NCBI GenBank assembly: GCA_021812185.1
Contig: JAKAON010000004.1
Location: forward strand, 1 to 32,839
From: Microcaldota archaeon
GTDB taxonomy: Archaea; Micrarchaeota; Micrarchaeia; Micrarchaeales; CABMGC01
DNA: 32,839 bases
Reading direction: 5' to 3'
Part shown: positions 16,685-24,038 of the stretch, piece after piece
Layout of the letters: every line of letters starts with the position of its first letter
How positions within the stretch are numbered: the first letter of the stretch is position 1
Notes under the pieces: model-generated
Database searches by the model: none
Told to the model about the DNA's origin: nothing
The model's input: the letters and a program-made list of their open reading frames with translations, nothing else
Position numbers and translations under genes: made by a program

Positions 16685-18178
16685 CTAATAGTTGTATATG
16701 GCATCCGCCATCTCCATGACCCCTATTTTTTTCTTGCTTAAAGATTTTAGGAAAGTTCCTCTTTTTTGCAGCTCTTTTATTGCATCTTGGGTTTGTTTGC
16801 TGTTTGTTTTGCAGTACATATTGATTATTTTGGATTCGCCTAGCTTATCTTGGTAGAATAATGAATCCTTGGCCATATAGCGCATCTCGACCGAATCGCC
16901 ATTTTCAAGTGTTGTACCGCCACCTTGGACCTCGGCCCTGCTAAGCCAGTTATATTCAATGATCTGTGATATGTGCTTGCCGCTCTCGTTCCTCTTTTCC
17001 ATATGTATTGAAAGGTCAAGCATGCTCAGCACCCTTGGATCGACTTCCAGAGGTTTTGCAAGGAGCCTGTTTATGACAGCTAGGCCATTTTCATTGCTGT
17101 GAAGGGTCGTCATGAATTGTACTCCAAGGTTAGCCCCGGAAAATAGCTCCCTCGCCTCATTTCCCCGAACCTCTCCGACAACGAGCACGTCTGGCCTCAT
17201 CCTCAGTGCATTTATTGCCTGGTCCCGAGTATTGCAAAACAGCTTTGACTTAAATCCGCTGAGTTGGACGATGTTTGCGACATTCGGATAAAATTTAAGC
17301 TCGTTTATGTCCTCTTCTATTGTAACTATCCGCCTATGCCTTCGAACGAATGATAATATAGAGACTAGAAGCGTTGTCTTTCCGCTGGCCGGAGGCCCAG
17401 ATATGATTATGTTTGCGCCACTCTCTACTGCAAGCCAAATATATGCAAGTGTGTTTGGGTCTGCAGTTCCATCTATTATTAACGACGATACATTTGCCTT
17501 GCTGCGTCCGCCCACTCTTATTGTTGCGTTTGCCCCACTTGTAGCATAGGGGCTTATTTGGGCGTGCAATCTTGCGTCGTCAACCTGGACATCTATGATA
17601 GGAGTGTCTTCATTTAATTCGCAATTAGAGTCGTATATGAATTTGTTTATTGTCCTCCTGAACCCTTCCAGGTGAGTGAAACGCATGTTTGTAAGACATC
17701 TGCCATATTTGGAATGAACTATGGATATTGGAGATGTAGGACCGTTTACCTCTATTTCCTGGATGTTTGCCTTGTCCTCCATCAGTATGCTTATTGGACC
17801 ATATCCAGTAATGTCGTGAGATAGTATCTTTGAGAAATACCTCGCATCCGATTCACCTTTGAATTTGGATAGTTCATAGTACGCCATGCCCTCTGCCGCC
17901 CTCATGTCCATCTGGGGATTAGGAGCGCTAACAATGCGTTCTATCACGCTTGATTTTATCTCCTCTAACTTTTTTGCTTCGAATATGCTAAGGCCTCCAA
18001 AACGACTCTCTACATTGTACTTGTATGATTGGCCCGATTTGGAAATGGCACGCGGTATCTCAAGAGGAACGCTTATGTCATTTTCAAGCTTTTGCGCGTA
18101 TTGCACATAAAAGGACAGACTCTCTGCATTTTTCTCTGGTTCGATTGTATGTTTTGGAATAATGTCTAATTTTAGCAT
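16685..18178 (-). CDS. Type IV pilus / secretion ATPase (TadA, GspE family)
   Basis: The hexameric motor that powers pilus assembly from the cytoplasmic face. Starting at ATG 18178 (497 residues; the open frame begins at 18229), it has Walker A GPPASGKTT at about 261-269, an Asp-box TIEEDINEL, Walker B VLVVGEVRG and a His-box TTLHSNENG. The N-terminal half contains the usual GYGPI.I.ED region and VQVDDARLHA. ATG 18178 is preferred because a TATA element lies 23-36 bp upstream, implying a leaderless message. It is the first gene of the nine-gene pilus operon. No prepilin peptidase gene is in the window. Confidence 0.93.
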   Translation of the reverse strand: MLKLDIIPKHTIEPEKNAESLSFYVQYAQKLENDISVPLEIPRAISKSGQSYKYNVESRFGGLSIFEAKKLEEIKSSVIERIVSAPNPQMDMRAAEGMAYYELSKFKGESDARYFSKILSHDITGYGPISILMEDKANIQEIEVNGPTSPISIVHSKYGRCLTNMRFTHLEGFRRTINKFIYDSNCELNEDTPIIDVQVDDARLHAQISPYATSGANATIRVGGRSKANVSSLIIDGTADPNTLAYIWLAVESGANIIISGPPASGKTTLLVSILSFVRRHRRIVTIEEDINELKFYPNVANIVQLSGFKSKLFCNTRDQAINALRMRPDVLVVGEVRGNEARELFSGANLGVQFMTTLHSNENGLAVINRLLAKPLEVDPRVLSMLDLSIHMEKRNESGKHISQIIEYNWLSRAEVQGGGTTLENGDSVEMRYMAKDSLFYQDKLGESKIINMYCKTNSKQTQDAIKELQKRGTFLKSLSKKKIGVMEMADAIYNY

Positions 18179-18195
18179 AATCCTATTTTGTTTAC

Positions 18196-18219
18196 TTAAG
18201 TATATAAATTTATACTTAA
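18196..18219 (-). promoter_or_regulatory. Pilus operon promoter inside an inverted repeat
   Basis: TTAAGTAT, 8 bp, ATACTTAA is a perfect 8-bp inverted repeat. The TATA box of the pilus operon (minus strand TTTATATA) falls in its middle and right arm. A protein bound here would block TBP, so this is a good operator candidate. Confidence 0.55.
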
Positions 18220-18310
18220 ATATCAACAATATGTTTTTATATATTTCGTGGACTTGGGTGATGTTTGATGTTGCAATCAGGCAGATTGTGGAAATAGCGT
18301 TTAGATACCC

Positions 18311-18320
18311 TTTATATTAT
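18311..18320 (+). promoter_or_regulatory. TATA box for the winged-helix gene
   Basis: TTTATATTAT lies 28-37 bp before ATG 18348, fitting a leaderless or very short-leader message. Confidence 0.5.
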
Positions 18321-18347
18321 TTGTTGCCCAATTAATACTGTGTTCTA

Positions 18348-18674
18348 ATGATAACTAGAGAAAAGGAGAAGGACGAGATATGGGTGTTGAGAAAGATCCT
18401 AAGTAGGCCAAATTATGCGGTGTTGAAGCTCCTCATGAAAAAGAGCCCTAGAACCACAAGGGAACTCTACACTCTATTGGGCAAAAAATTCACGAGAAAG
18501 ACGCTGATAATAACGCTTCGGGACCTCTCCATAGATCTCAATGTGCTGCAGCCGACCCACATAAGGACAGAGCGAGGATACGGACTTGGATATAATATAA
18601 ACCCAAAGCTCAAGGAGATAATAAAATCGGTTGAAAAATTCGAGCACACAATAGAAGAGCTCACAAAAAATTAG
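18348..18674 (+). CDS. Winged helix-turn-helix transcription factor
   Basis: 108 residues. After a charged start, NYAVLKLLMKKSPRTTRELYTLL and FTRKTLIITLRDLSIDLNVL form the helix-turn-helix core of a wHTH fold, followed by a wing (HIRTERGYGLGYNINPK) and a C-terminal helix that could dimerise. It is probably a DNA-binding regulator. It diverges from the pilus operon with 169 bp between the starts, so that operon is the first target to test. The flavin reductase gene follows after 12 bp. Confidence 0.8.
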   Translation: MITREKEKDEIWVLRKILSRPNYAVLKLLMKKSPRTTRELYTLLGKKFTRKTLIITLRDLSIDLNVLQPTHIRTERGYGLGYNINPKLKEIIKSVEKFEHTIEELTKN

Positions 18675-18686
18675 CATGGTAGTTGC

Positions 18687-19403
18687 ATGATAGTCAAGAA
18701 ACCTTATGCCATCGTGGAATTGTTCAATACTGCCAAAGACGTTGATGTTCTTCGGCTTAAAGCCATAGATGATGCAACTTTGAGCTTTGACCCGGGGATG
18801 TTCGTAATGCTTATATACAAGGATCCTGCAAGTGGGGCTGAGATAAGCAGGGCATTTTCCTTGGCATCGAGCCCAGACTCTAAGACACTTGATTTTATAA
18901 TAGCAATGATACATGGGCAGTTCACATCCAAACTCGATGTGGCCAAACCTGGTGATGTGCTCTATGTCAGCGGGCCTCATGGACAGTTCAAGTTCGATGC
19001 AAACAAAGACAAGAAGGTACTCTTCCTTGCCGGTGGAACGGGACTTGCGCCGTTTATATCGATGCTGAGGCTTATACGTGAGAAGAATTTGCAAATAGAC
19101 GTGAACCTTATATACAGTATTAAGCATCCAGACGAGATAATACTTAAGGAGGAGCTAGAGAGCTATGTAAAGGATCTTGGAATGAAGATGACGATAACAG
19201 TTACTAGAGATGACGGAGCAGAATCATGGACAGGAGAGAAGGGGCACATAGATGCTAACATGATATCAAGGCATGCGCCGGACTTCCTTGAGAGGGGAGC
19301 ATACATATGCGGACCGCTCAATTTCGTAAAGGCAATGAAAGACGCATTGGTTTCCATCAAATACCCCGCAGATAAGATAAGTGCAGATGTTTGGGGACAT
19401 TAA
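18687..19403 (+). CDS. Ferredoxin-NADP reductase-like flavin oxidoreductase
   Basis: 238 residues, two-domain FNR fold. The N-terminal barrel carries the FAD motif RAFSLASSP (55-63). The NAD(P) domain shows LAGGTGLAPFISML (about 114-127) and YICGPLNFV, and the chain ends ISADVWGH, equivalent to the terminal aromatic region of FNR proteins. No iron-sulfur Cys cluster is present, so this is a plain flavin reductase. Its partner is unknown; ferredoxin or an oxygenase are possibilities. It is probably co-transcribed with the wHTH gene. Confidence 0.88.
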   Translation: MIVKKPYAIVELFNTAKDVDVLRLKAIDDATLSFDPGMFVMLIYKDPASGAEISRAFSLASSPDSKTLDFIIAMIHGQFTSKLDVAKPGDVLYVSGPHGQFKFDANKDKKVLFLAGGTGLAPFISMLRLIREKNLQIDVNLIYSIKHPDEIILKEELESYVKDLGMKMTITVTRDDGAESWTGEKGHIDANMISRHAPDFLERGAYICGPLNFVKAMKDALVSIKYPADKISADVWGH

Positions 19404-19415
19404 TATGCGTTTTTA

Positions 19416-19425
19416 TTTTTATAAG
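19416..19425 (+). promoter_or_regulatory. TATA box for LamG pilin-like gene B
   Basis: TTTTTATAAG lies 21-30 bp before ATG 19446, supporting a leaderless start with the long N-terminal leader. An internal TTG at 19560 (MKLQSAMEY) would give a shorter, classical pilin leader. Confidence 0.5.
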
Positions 19426-19445
19426 ATGCAATTTACTGGAACATC

Positions 19446-20375
19446 ATGAAAAATATTGTCTCTCTCTCTGAGGAGCCACAAAAAAAGGATACCTCTCAGA
19501 GTAGCTCTTCCCTGAAATCCCAGTCCGTTAAACTCTTTGGGAAAGAGTTTAATCAGAAATTGAAGTTGCAAAGCGCAATGGAGTATCTCATGACGTACGG
19601 ATGGGCGATACTTATTATCGCCGTTGTGCTTGTCGCACTCTTTCAAATGGGCGTATTCAACTCGGCGAATTTCGCGCCTAAGGCGCAACCAGGCTCGTGC
19701 CAGGTGTTTAAGACAGTGGCTGCGACATCTCTTGAAGGGACTTGCAATAATGAGCTGCCGCAGTATGTTGCGCAATTTGATGGGGTAGATAGCGTAATTA
19801 ACTTAGATTCTGTTCCAAAACCTTCTCTACCTATAACTTTTGTGATGTGGATAAATCCAAACACAGATAATCCAACAGGAATGTTTGATGCTGATCCAGG
19901 TCAACCATATGATTTAAGAAGTGGTTCACCTGGAAATGTTGAATGGTGGAACGCAAATCCCTTAGTTCCTTTGGGGCTTAGTGCAAGAAATTGGTATATG
20001 CTTGTGTTTGTTTACAGGCAAACATCTGTAAATATTATTGATTATTATAGAAACGGTGCCCTTATAGGAACCTATTCCGGTACTAGTGCAACTGGTTATA
20101 ATTTTTTTAATATGCAATTGGGACTTTCTACTAATGTTGGATATTATAATGGAATTATAGCAAACGTCCAAATCTACAACACCTCTCTTTCAGCAAATGA
20201 TGTGGCTGCACTTTACTATGAAGGAATTGGAGGCGCCCCTCAAAATACGCAAAACCTTGTAGGTTGGTGGCCGCTGAATGGGAATGCGAACGACTACTCT
20301 GGGAATAATAACAACGGAGCTGCGACTAACGTGATATATACTGGCTCTTGGACTTCAGGGTATAGTGCACCGTGA
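19446..20375 (+). CDS. LamG-domain pilin-like surface protein B
   Basis: A 309-residue paralogue of the protein at 8199. It has a 41-residue Ser/Lys/Gln-rich leader, then QSAMEYLMTYGWA and the hydrophobic pilin-like helix, a different central LamG-like segment (about 114-237, with MWINPNTD and YRNGALIGTYSG strands typical of the fold), and the same C-terminal 72 residues apart from two changes. The residue before the expected cleavage site is Leu. The central part is barely alignable with A by eye, which points to different binding surfaces on one scaffold. It stands alone between the flavin reductase and the convergent S8e pair. Confidence 0.85.
   Translation: MKNIVSLSEEPQKKDTSQSSSSLKSQSVKLFGKEFNQKLKLQSAMEYLMTYGWAILIIAVVLVALFQMGVFNSANFAPKAQPGSCQVFKTVAATSLEGTCNNELPQYVAQFDGVDSVINLDSVPKPSLPITFVMWINPNTDNPTGMFDADPGQPYDLRSGSPGNVEWWNANPLVPLGLSARNWYMLVFVYRQTSVNIIDYYRNGALIGTYSGTSATGYNFFNMQLGLSTNVGYYNGIIANVQIYNTSLSANDVAALYYEGIGGAPQNTQNLVGWWPLNGNANDYSGNNNNGAATNVIYTGSWTSGYSAP
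19569..19784 (+). repeat. Conserved 5' module of LamG genes (copy B)
   Basis: Partner of 8319-8534; about 89 percent identical at the DNA level by hand count, 70 of 72 residues identical. Confidence 0.85.
20157..20375 (+). repeat. Conserved 3' module of LamG genes (copy B)
   Basis: Partner of 8910-9128; about 89 percent identical at the DNA level by hand count, 70 of 72 residues identical. Confidence 0.85.
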
Positions 20376-20393
20376 TTCCTTTCTTTTTTTATT

Positions 20394-20771
20394 CTATCCG
20401 AAAATTAGTCCGAGCCCTTGCTCGCCTTCGCTGCGCTCCTTGTTTATTATCTCTACTATCTTCTTCTCTTGGTCAGCTGATGCACGTTTTGCACTTGGCA
20501 CTTTTGCCTTGAGTTTTTTCTCCGCACGCTCAAGAAAGTCAGCATCCTCGGACTTTATATACAAATAATACTCTTTTGCATTTAAGCTGCTTGATACTCC
20601 ATCCTTTAACACGTAGTCTTGCCTTGCAAATATTATGTTTGCCTCAGGATCAGCCTTTATCTTCTGCAAATCCTCAGGGCTTAGGCTGCCGTCCAGATAT
20701 GGATCGTATTCGAGAACCTTCTTCATCACTGCTATTTCAGATGAATCAAATGAGAAGACTCGTTCTGGCAA
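20394..20771 (-). CDS. Hypothetical protein downstream of S8e
   Basis: 125 residues, soluble and charged, not recognised. The first half has short strands and helices (VFSFDSSEIAVMKKVL, ANIIFARQDYVLKDG). KEYYLYIKSEDADFLERAEKKLK looks like a strand plus helix, and the chain ends in GEQGLGLIFG. It starts 4 bp after the S8e gene on the same strand, so it is co-transcribed and may serve in translation (inference from position only). Confidence 0.75.
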   Translation of the reverse strand: MPERVFSFDSSEIAVMKKVLEYDPYLDGSLSPEDLQKIKADPEANIIFARQDYVLKDGVSSSLNAKEYYLYIKSEDADFLERAEKKLKAKVPSAKRASADQEKKIVEIINKERSEGEQGLGLIFG

Positions 20772-20775
20772 GAAA

Positions 20776-21186
20776 TCACTTCTCGACCAGCCTGGCGTTG
20801 ACGCATCCGTCTCTTCCTGGCCTGTTTATAACCATTGCCCTGCCAGCATCAGTGTCTATTAGGGTGCCTTTCGTTATTATGTTGAGCCTGGCAAAGTTTC
20901 TGTTGTCCCTAGATTCTGCGACTCCGGTTATCTTTGCCTTCTTATATCCTGATTTTGTCAGTATATTTGCAAATGCCGCATTTTTTAGCTTGCTCTTCCT
21001 TGTGCCTCCCCTTGTTCTTGCCACTTTGGTAATATTCTTCGCATCTGCGCCTGTTGAGAGTTTAGTGGCAACGAAGTATCCGCCCATCTCATGCCTTCTC
21101 TTGTCCCTGTTCTTTATCTTAAGTTTCCCATTACCAGAAGTCTTCCTACCTGGCCTTTTGTGTATTTGCGATCCGAATTGGCTCAT
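20776..21186 (-). CDS. rps8e: Small-subunit ribosomal protein S8e
   Basis: 136 residues. S8e is an archaeal/eukaryotic 30S protein. The family pattern is visible: a basic start with GRKTSGNGK, KNRDKRRHEMGGYFVATKLS, then VARTRGGTRKSKLKNAAFANI (about 56-76) and the C-terminal GTLIDTDAGRAMVINRPGRDGCVNARLVE. The GTGAT Shine-Dalgarno lies 3 bp before ATG and overlaps a small hairpin. The hypothetical gene follows directly. Confidence 0.95.
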   Translation of the reverse strand: MSQFGSQIHKRPGRKTSGNGKLKIKNRDKRRHEMGGYFVATKLSTGADAKNITKVARTRGGTRKSKLKNAAFANILTKSGYKKAKITGVAESRDNRNFARLNIITKGTLIDTDAGRAMVINRPGRDGCVNARLVEK

Positions 21187-21381
21187 TATATCACTTGTTG
21201 ATAAGTGTTCCTAAGAGTAATTAAAACATCCAGGAACGAGTATTAGTGAGTTATATATCAATAAATACTTTTCGCCATTGCCTACTTGATGGCATGTTCG
21301 GCGCAATTTTAGGCGCTTTGGATTTGTTATAAACGTTCGTATAGAAAAACTTAATAAACGAGAACATGCTAACGATAAAAC
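21187..21381. other. Divergent intergenic region S8e / NUDIX
   Basis: 195 bp. A minus-strand TATA-like run at 21251-21267 may serve S8e, and CTTAATAAAC near 21349-21358 may serve the NUDIX gene. Two small hairpins lie between the coding regions: CACTT/AAGTG at 21192-21207 beside the S8e start, and GCCAT/ATGGC at 21274-21293. No RNA gene is recognised. Confidence 0.4.
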
Positions 21382-21939
21382 ATGGATCCTGAAGAACTTC
21401 GTGATGCGATTAGGGGTTGCAATGGAGAGGCAGATAGAGCCGCAGCTAAAGAGATGCCTAGAATTGTTGAGTACACGATGTGCGCAATAATTGATAATGA
21501 TAGGATGTTGCTAAAATATGCTAATCGGGGAATTGGCATTGGCAAATGGAACTTCCCAGGAGGAAAGATAGATGCAGGGGAAGGAGCGGAGGAGAGTGCG
21601 AGGAGGGAAGTTTTTGAGGAAACCGGGCTTGAGGTAGAGAACCTGTTTTACCACGGCAAAAAAGACTATTATGATGGAACTTCAGTAGTTAGAAGGGTAC
21701 ATATTTTTTCCACCAAGTCGTTTAGCGGAACATTGCAAAGCAGTGATGAGGGTGAAATCGCATGGTTCAAGATAGGAAGCTTACCATTTGAGAAGATGTG
21801 GAAAGACATGAAAATTGGGCTTGATTGGATTTGCAACGGCCGCAAGTTCGATATTAAGATATATTATGCCGACAGCAGGGCAAACGAGGTTGTTGGAACA
21901 AGCTTAGCGACAGATTCCAGGCAAAAGAGGATATTTTAA
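21382..21939 (+). CDS. NUDIX hydrolase, MTH1-like (8-oxo-dGTP diphosphatase candidate)
   Basis: 185 residues. A complete NUDIX box is visible, with GGKIDAGEGAEESARREVFE followed by ETGLEV (G-x5-E-x7-R-E-x2-E-E-x-G). WNFPGGK before it and DEGEIAWFKIGSLPFEKMWKDM after it match the MTH1/NUDT1 pattern (PxxxMWxD), so removal of oxidised purine nucleotides is a reasonable guess. About 30 residues precede the fold, and the 30-residue tail with YYADSRANEVV is not part of it. It is preceded by its own promoter-like region and stands alone. Confidence 0.88.
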   Translation: MDPEELRDAIRGCNGEADRAAAKEMPRIVEYTMCAIIDNDRMLLKYANRGIGIGKWNFPGGKIDAGEGAEESARREVFEETGLEVENLFYHGKKDYYDGTSVVRRVHIFSTKSFSGTLQSSDEGEIAWFKIGSLPFEKMWKDMKIGLDWICNGRKFDIKIYYADSRANEVVGTSLATDSRQKRIF

Positions 21940-22038
21940 TAAGGAAAGTATACTGCCTTTGTACAGTATGCGCATGCCGAAGCATGATGCTGCCCGTTAT
22001 ATGCATAATTTATAATAGGATTAGCGCAATATCTGGTT

Positions 22039-22479
22039 ATGGATTTGGAATTCCTTACGCACAACTTTGATCCAGCACTATGTCTTTGCGAGTCTGAAAA
22101 GTTAAAGGAAGTAGTAGAACTCTCTGAAAAGATGTCACAGGGCAAAAATGTGATCCAGCTCTTTGGAAGTGGGAACCAGATACTTAAAAGAATAATTCCC
22201 GCATACATCAATGCCGCACTTAGGAACTATGATGGATCCATGCACACAAGAAGCATGAGATCCGAGATGATGATCCTTGTTTCAGGCAAGATGGATATTG
22301 CAAGCGCACTGGAATTATGCGGGGCAAGAGACTCGAAATTTATAGTTTTCTCAAATGATAGACGCATCTTTGACTCGTTTGTAAAAAAGGGGAAAATAAG
22401 AGTATTAAAAGAGTATACGCCTTCTCTAGAGCTGGAGGTTGCTTGCGATGTCGCTGCTATAGAACTGAAAAATGAATAG
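22039..22479 (+). CDS. KEOPS complex subunit Cgi121
   Basis: 146 residues. KEOPS makes the universal t6A37 modification of ANN-decoding tRNAs, and Cgi121 (TPRKB) binds the tRNA 3' end and the Bud32 kinase. The family signature is the helix-strand run HTRSMRSEMMILVSGKMDIA followed by SALELCGARDSKFIVFS (about 68-105), after a region matching the A.....G..KTR pattern. Its length is normal. A TATA-like TTTATAATAGG lies about 25-32 bp upstream. Its 3' end overlaps the convergent phosphate permease gene by 23 bp. The other KEOPS subunits are not in the window. Confidence 0.85.
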   Translation: MDLEFLTHNFDPALCLCESEKLKEVVELSEKMSQGKNVIQLFGSGNQILKRIIPAYINAALRNYDGSMHTRSMRSEMMILVSGKMDIASALELCGARDSKFIVFSNDRRIFDSFVKKGKIRVLKEYTPSLELEVACDVAAIELKNE

Positions 22480-23389
22480 AAGCGTAGGTAAAGGCAAATG
22501 CGATTATGAAGCTCACTATTATCATGTATATCCATGCCTTGATTATGTCTATTGCAGGCTTCTTTATCAGCAGCCTGTTCTTGTAGCTAAGCCCTGCGCC
22601 GTATATGCTCATTGTGAACGACTGGGTGTTCGACATCGGTATCCCGAAGAGAGTCGCGACCTCCACTATTATCGCAGATCCCAACTGAGAAGTTATAGAA
22701 TTGAGATACCTGAAAGGTATTATCTCGTTTCCTATCTTATTTAGCTCCCTGCCACTTAGCACCATGCTTCCGAATATGAGTGCTACCACGACTATGATGA
22801 AGTTGCTGCTATCAGAGGGTATTGCAGAATATACAAACCCTATGGTGTTTGCGCCCAAGGTGAATGCCGTAAAGAATGACACTATTACAAGCAGGATCTT
22901 TATCTTGTTTATAGTCCCCCATATGTTCTTCTTGTCAATAATTCGCCTTGACCCCTTCATCATAGCTAAAGTCAGAGCGATTGACACTATTGGTGTGAGC
23001 GCCCAAAATAGCACCATCGTAAGCACGAATGTGAAATTTATATTAAGTCCTGCAGCGCTGCTTATGCCCAGTATAACGCTTGCAAATGTGAAAGAGAGGG
23101 AATTTGGTATCCTCTTAAAGTGAGCGTATATGAAGATTATTATAGAAACCAGAAGGGCTATGGTTATGAACAGGGTGCTATTTACAGGCAGTAGGGCAGA
23201 AACGCCATTTTTGAGTATATTTCCTTCCAGGACGAGCCCGCTGATGTATCCCAGTATTGCTATAATTATCCCTGATCGCTTTGTGACTATCTTGCCCGAT
23301 ATTATCGCGCCGGTGCATGATGAGAGGTTGTTTCCTGCAACTAGGGATATTAGCAAGAATGTTAGTGCGAGGATTATTAGGCTGGACAA
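22457..23389 (-). CDS. PiT-family inorganic phosphate permease
   Basis: 310 residues, about nine to ten membrane segments. The two PiT signature repeats are present as GNNLSSCTGAIISGK near the N-terminus (GANDxANA-type) and FTLGANTIGFVYSAI in the second half, along with FGIPMSNTQS (the GxPVSxTH-type motif). It imports phosphate with a cation. It is shorter than many PiT proteins but keeps both halves. It starts at TTG, 7 bp after the DUF47 gene, its usual partner. Confidence 0.9.
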   Translation of the reverse strand: MSSLIILALTFLLISLVAGNNLSSCTGAIISGKIVTKRSGIIIAILGYISGLVLEGNILKNGVSALLPVNSTLFITIALLVSIIIFIYAHFKRIPNSLSFTFASVILGISSAAGLNINFTFVLTMVLFWALTPIVSIALTLAMMKGSRRIIDKKNIWGTINKIKILLVIVSFFTAFTLGANTIGFVYSAIPSDSSNFIIVVVALIFGSMVLSGRELNKIGNEIIPFRYLNSITSQLGSAIIVEVATLFGIPMSNTQSFTMSIYGAGLSYKNRLLIKKPAIDIIKAWIYMIIVSFIIAFAFTYASIHFSVL

Positions 23390-23396
23390 TGCACCA

Positions 23397-24029
23397 TCAC
23401 GTTATAATGGATGAAACTATTGTCATGAATGTGTCTGACGAGTTTTCGCATCCGTCGAGTATGTCGTCAGCTTGGTGTGCAGTCTGTATTAAGTGGTAGA
23501 AACCCTTGAAGTTGATCTTGTGGCTGTATGCAGTGTCGAAAAGGGCATCTTTTATCTCGTCCCCTGCCTCCTCGAGGTCCTCCACGTCTTCGCGCAGATC
23601 CTGTATCTTGCTTAGGTCGTCTTGCCTATACATGTCAAGGAGCGTATGGAGCGCCGTATCGTTTAGGCTGTTCATGTCCATGAGCTTGCCGTTTATGAAA
23701 TTGTCGAGCTTTGAATCGGATATCTTATAGCGCCCCAGCTCCCTTGAGAGATTGTATATCGAATCGACTATTCCATCTTGTTGCCCTACCAGTTCAAGTA
23801 CGTTGTCTATTAGGTTAGGCGCTACTGCCCCTGAAGTCACTATATTAGATATTCTAAACCTGTCCTTGTCTGCCCTCTTTTCAAGCTCTCGTATCTTCCC
23901 AATTCCGTGTTTTCCTTTTACTACCTGCGCAAGCTCCTTGTTTGCATCGATTGCGATGTATATCATCTTGGAGCATTCCCTGAGTATCCCTTCTTCGCCG
24001 CCTTGCAGGAACTTGCTTATTAAATCCAT
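23397..24029 (-). CDS. DUF47 / PhoU-like phosphate transport regulator
   Basis: 210 residues, all helical. It matches the PhoU-divergent (DUF47, PF01865) pattern: FLQGGEEGILRECSKMI at the start, an IRELEKRADKDRFRI coiled region, the acidic EDVEDLEEAGDEIKDALF segment, and the metal-binding-like ending HQADDILDGCENSSDTFMTI. These proteins pair with PiT permeases and are thought to regulate them. It lies between the nuclease gene (9 bp) and the PiT gene in one operon. Confidence 0.9.
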   Translation of the reverse strand: MDLISKFLQGGEEGILRECSKMIYIAIDANKELAQVVKGKHGIGKIRELEKRADKDRFRISNIVTSGAVAPNLIDNVLELVGQQDGIVDSIYNLSRELGRYKISDSKLDNFINGKLMDMNSLNDTALHTLLDMYRQDDLSKIQDLREDVEDLEEAGDEIKDALFDTAYSHKINFKGFYHLIQTAHQADDILDGCENSSDTFMTIVSSIIT

Positions 24030-24038
24030 AAAATATCT

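Noticed and set aside
18261-18335. 24-codon frame (MFDVAIRQIV...) in the pilus / wHTH spacer, about 20 bp after a TATA-like run
   Set aside because: Too short to judge, no ribosome-binding site, and the TATA-like run may belong to the minus-strand control region; kept only as a note.
20576-21214. 212-codon plus-strand frame opposite S8e and its partner
   Set aside because: It covers a certain ribosomal protein gene on the other strand; the product is low-complexity Leu/Ser/Phe with no motif.
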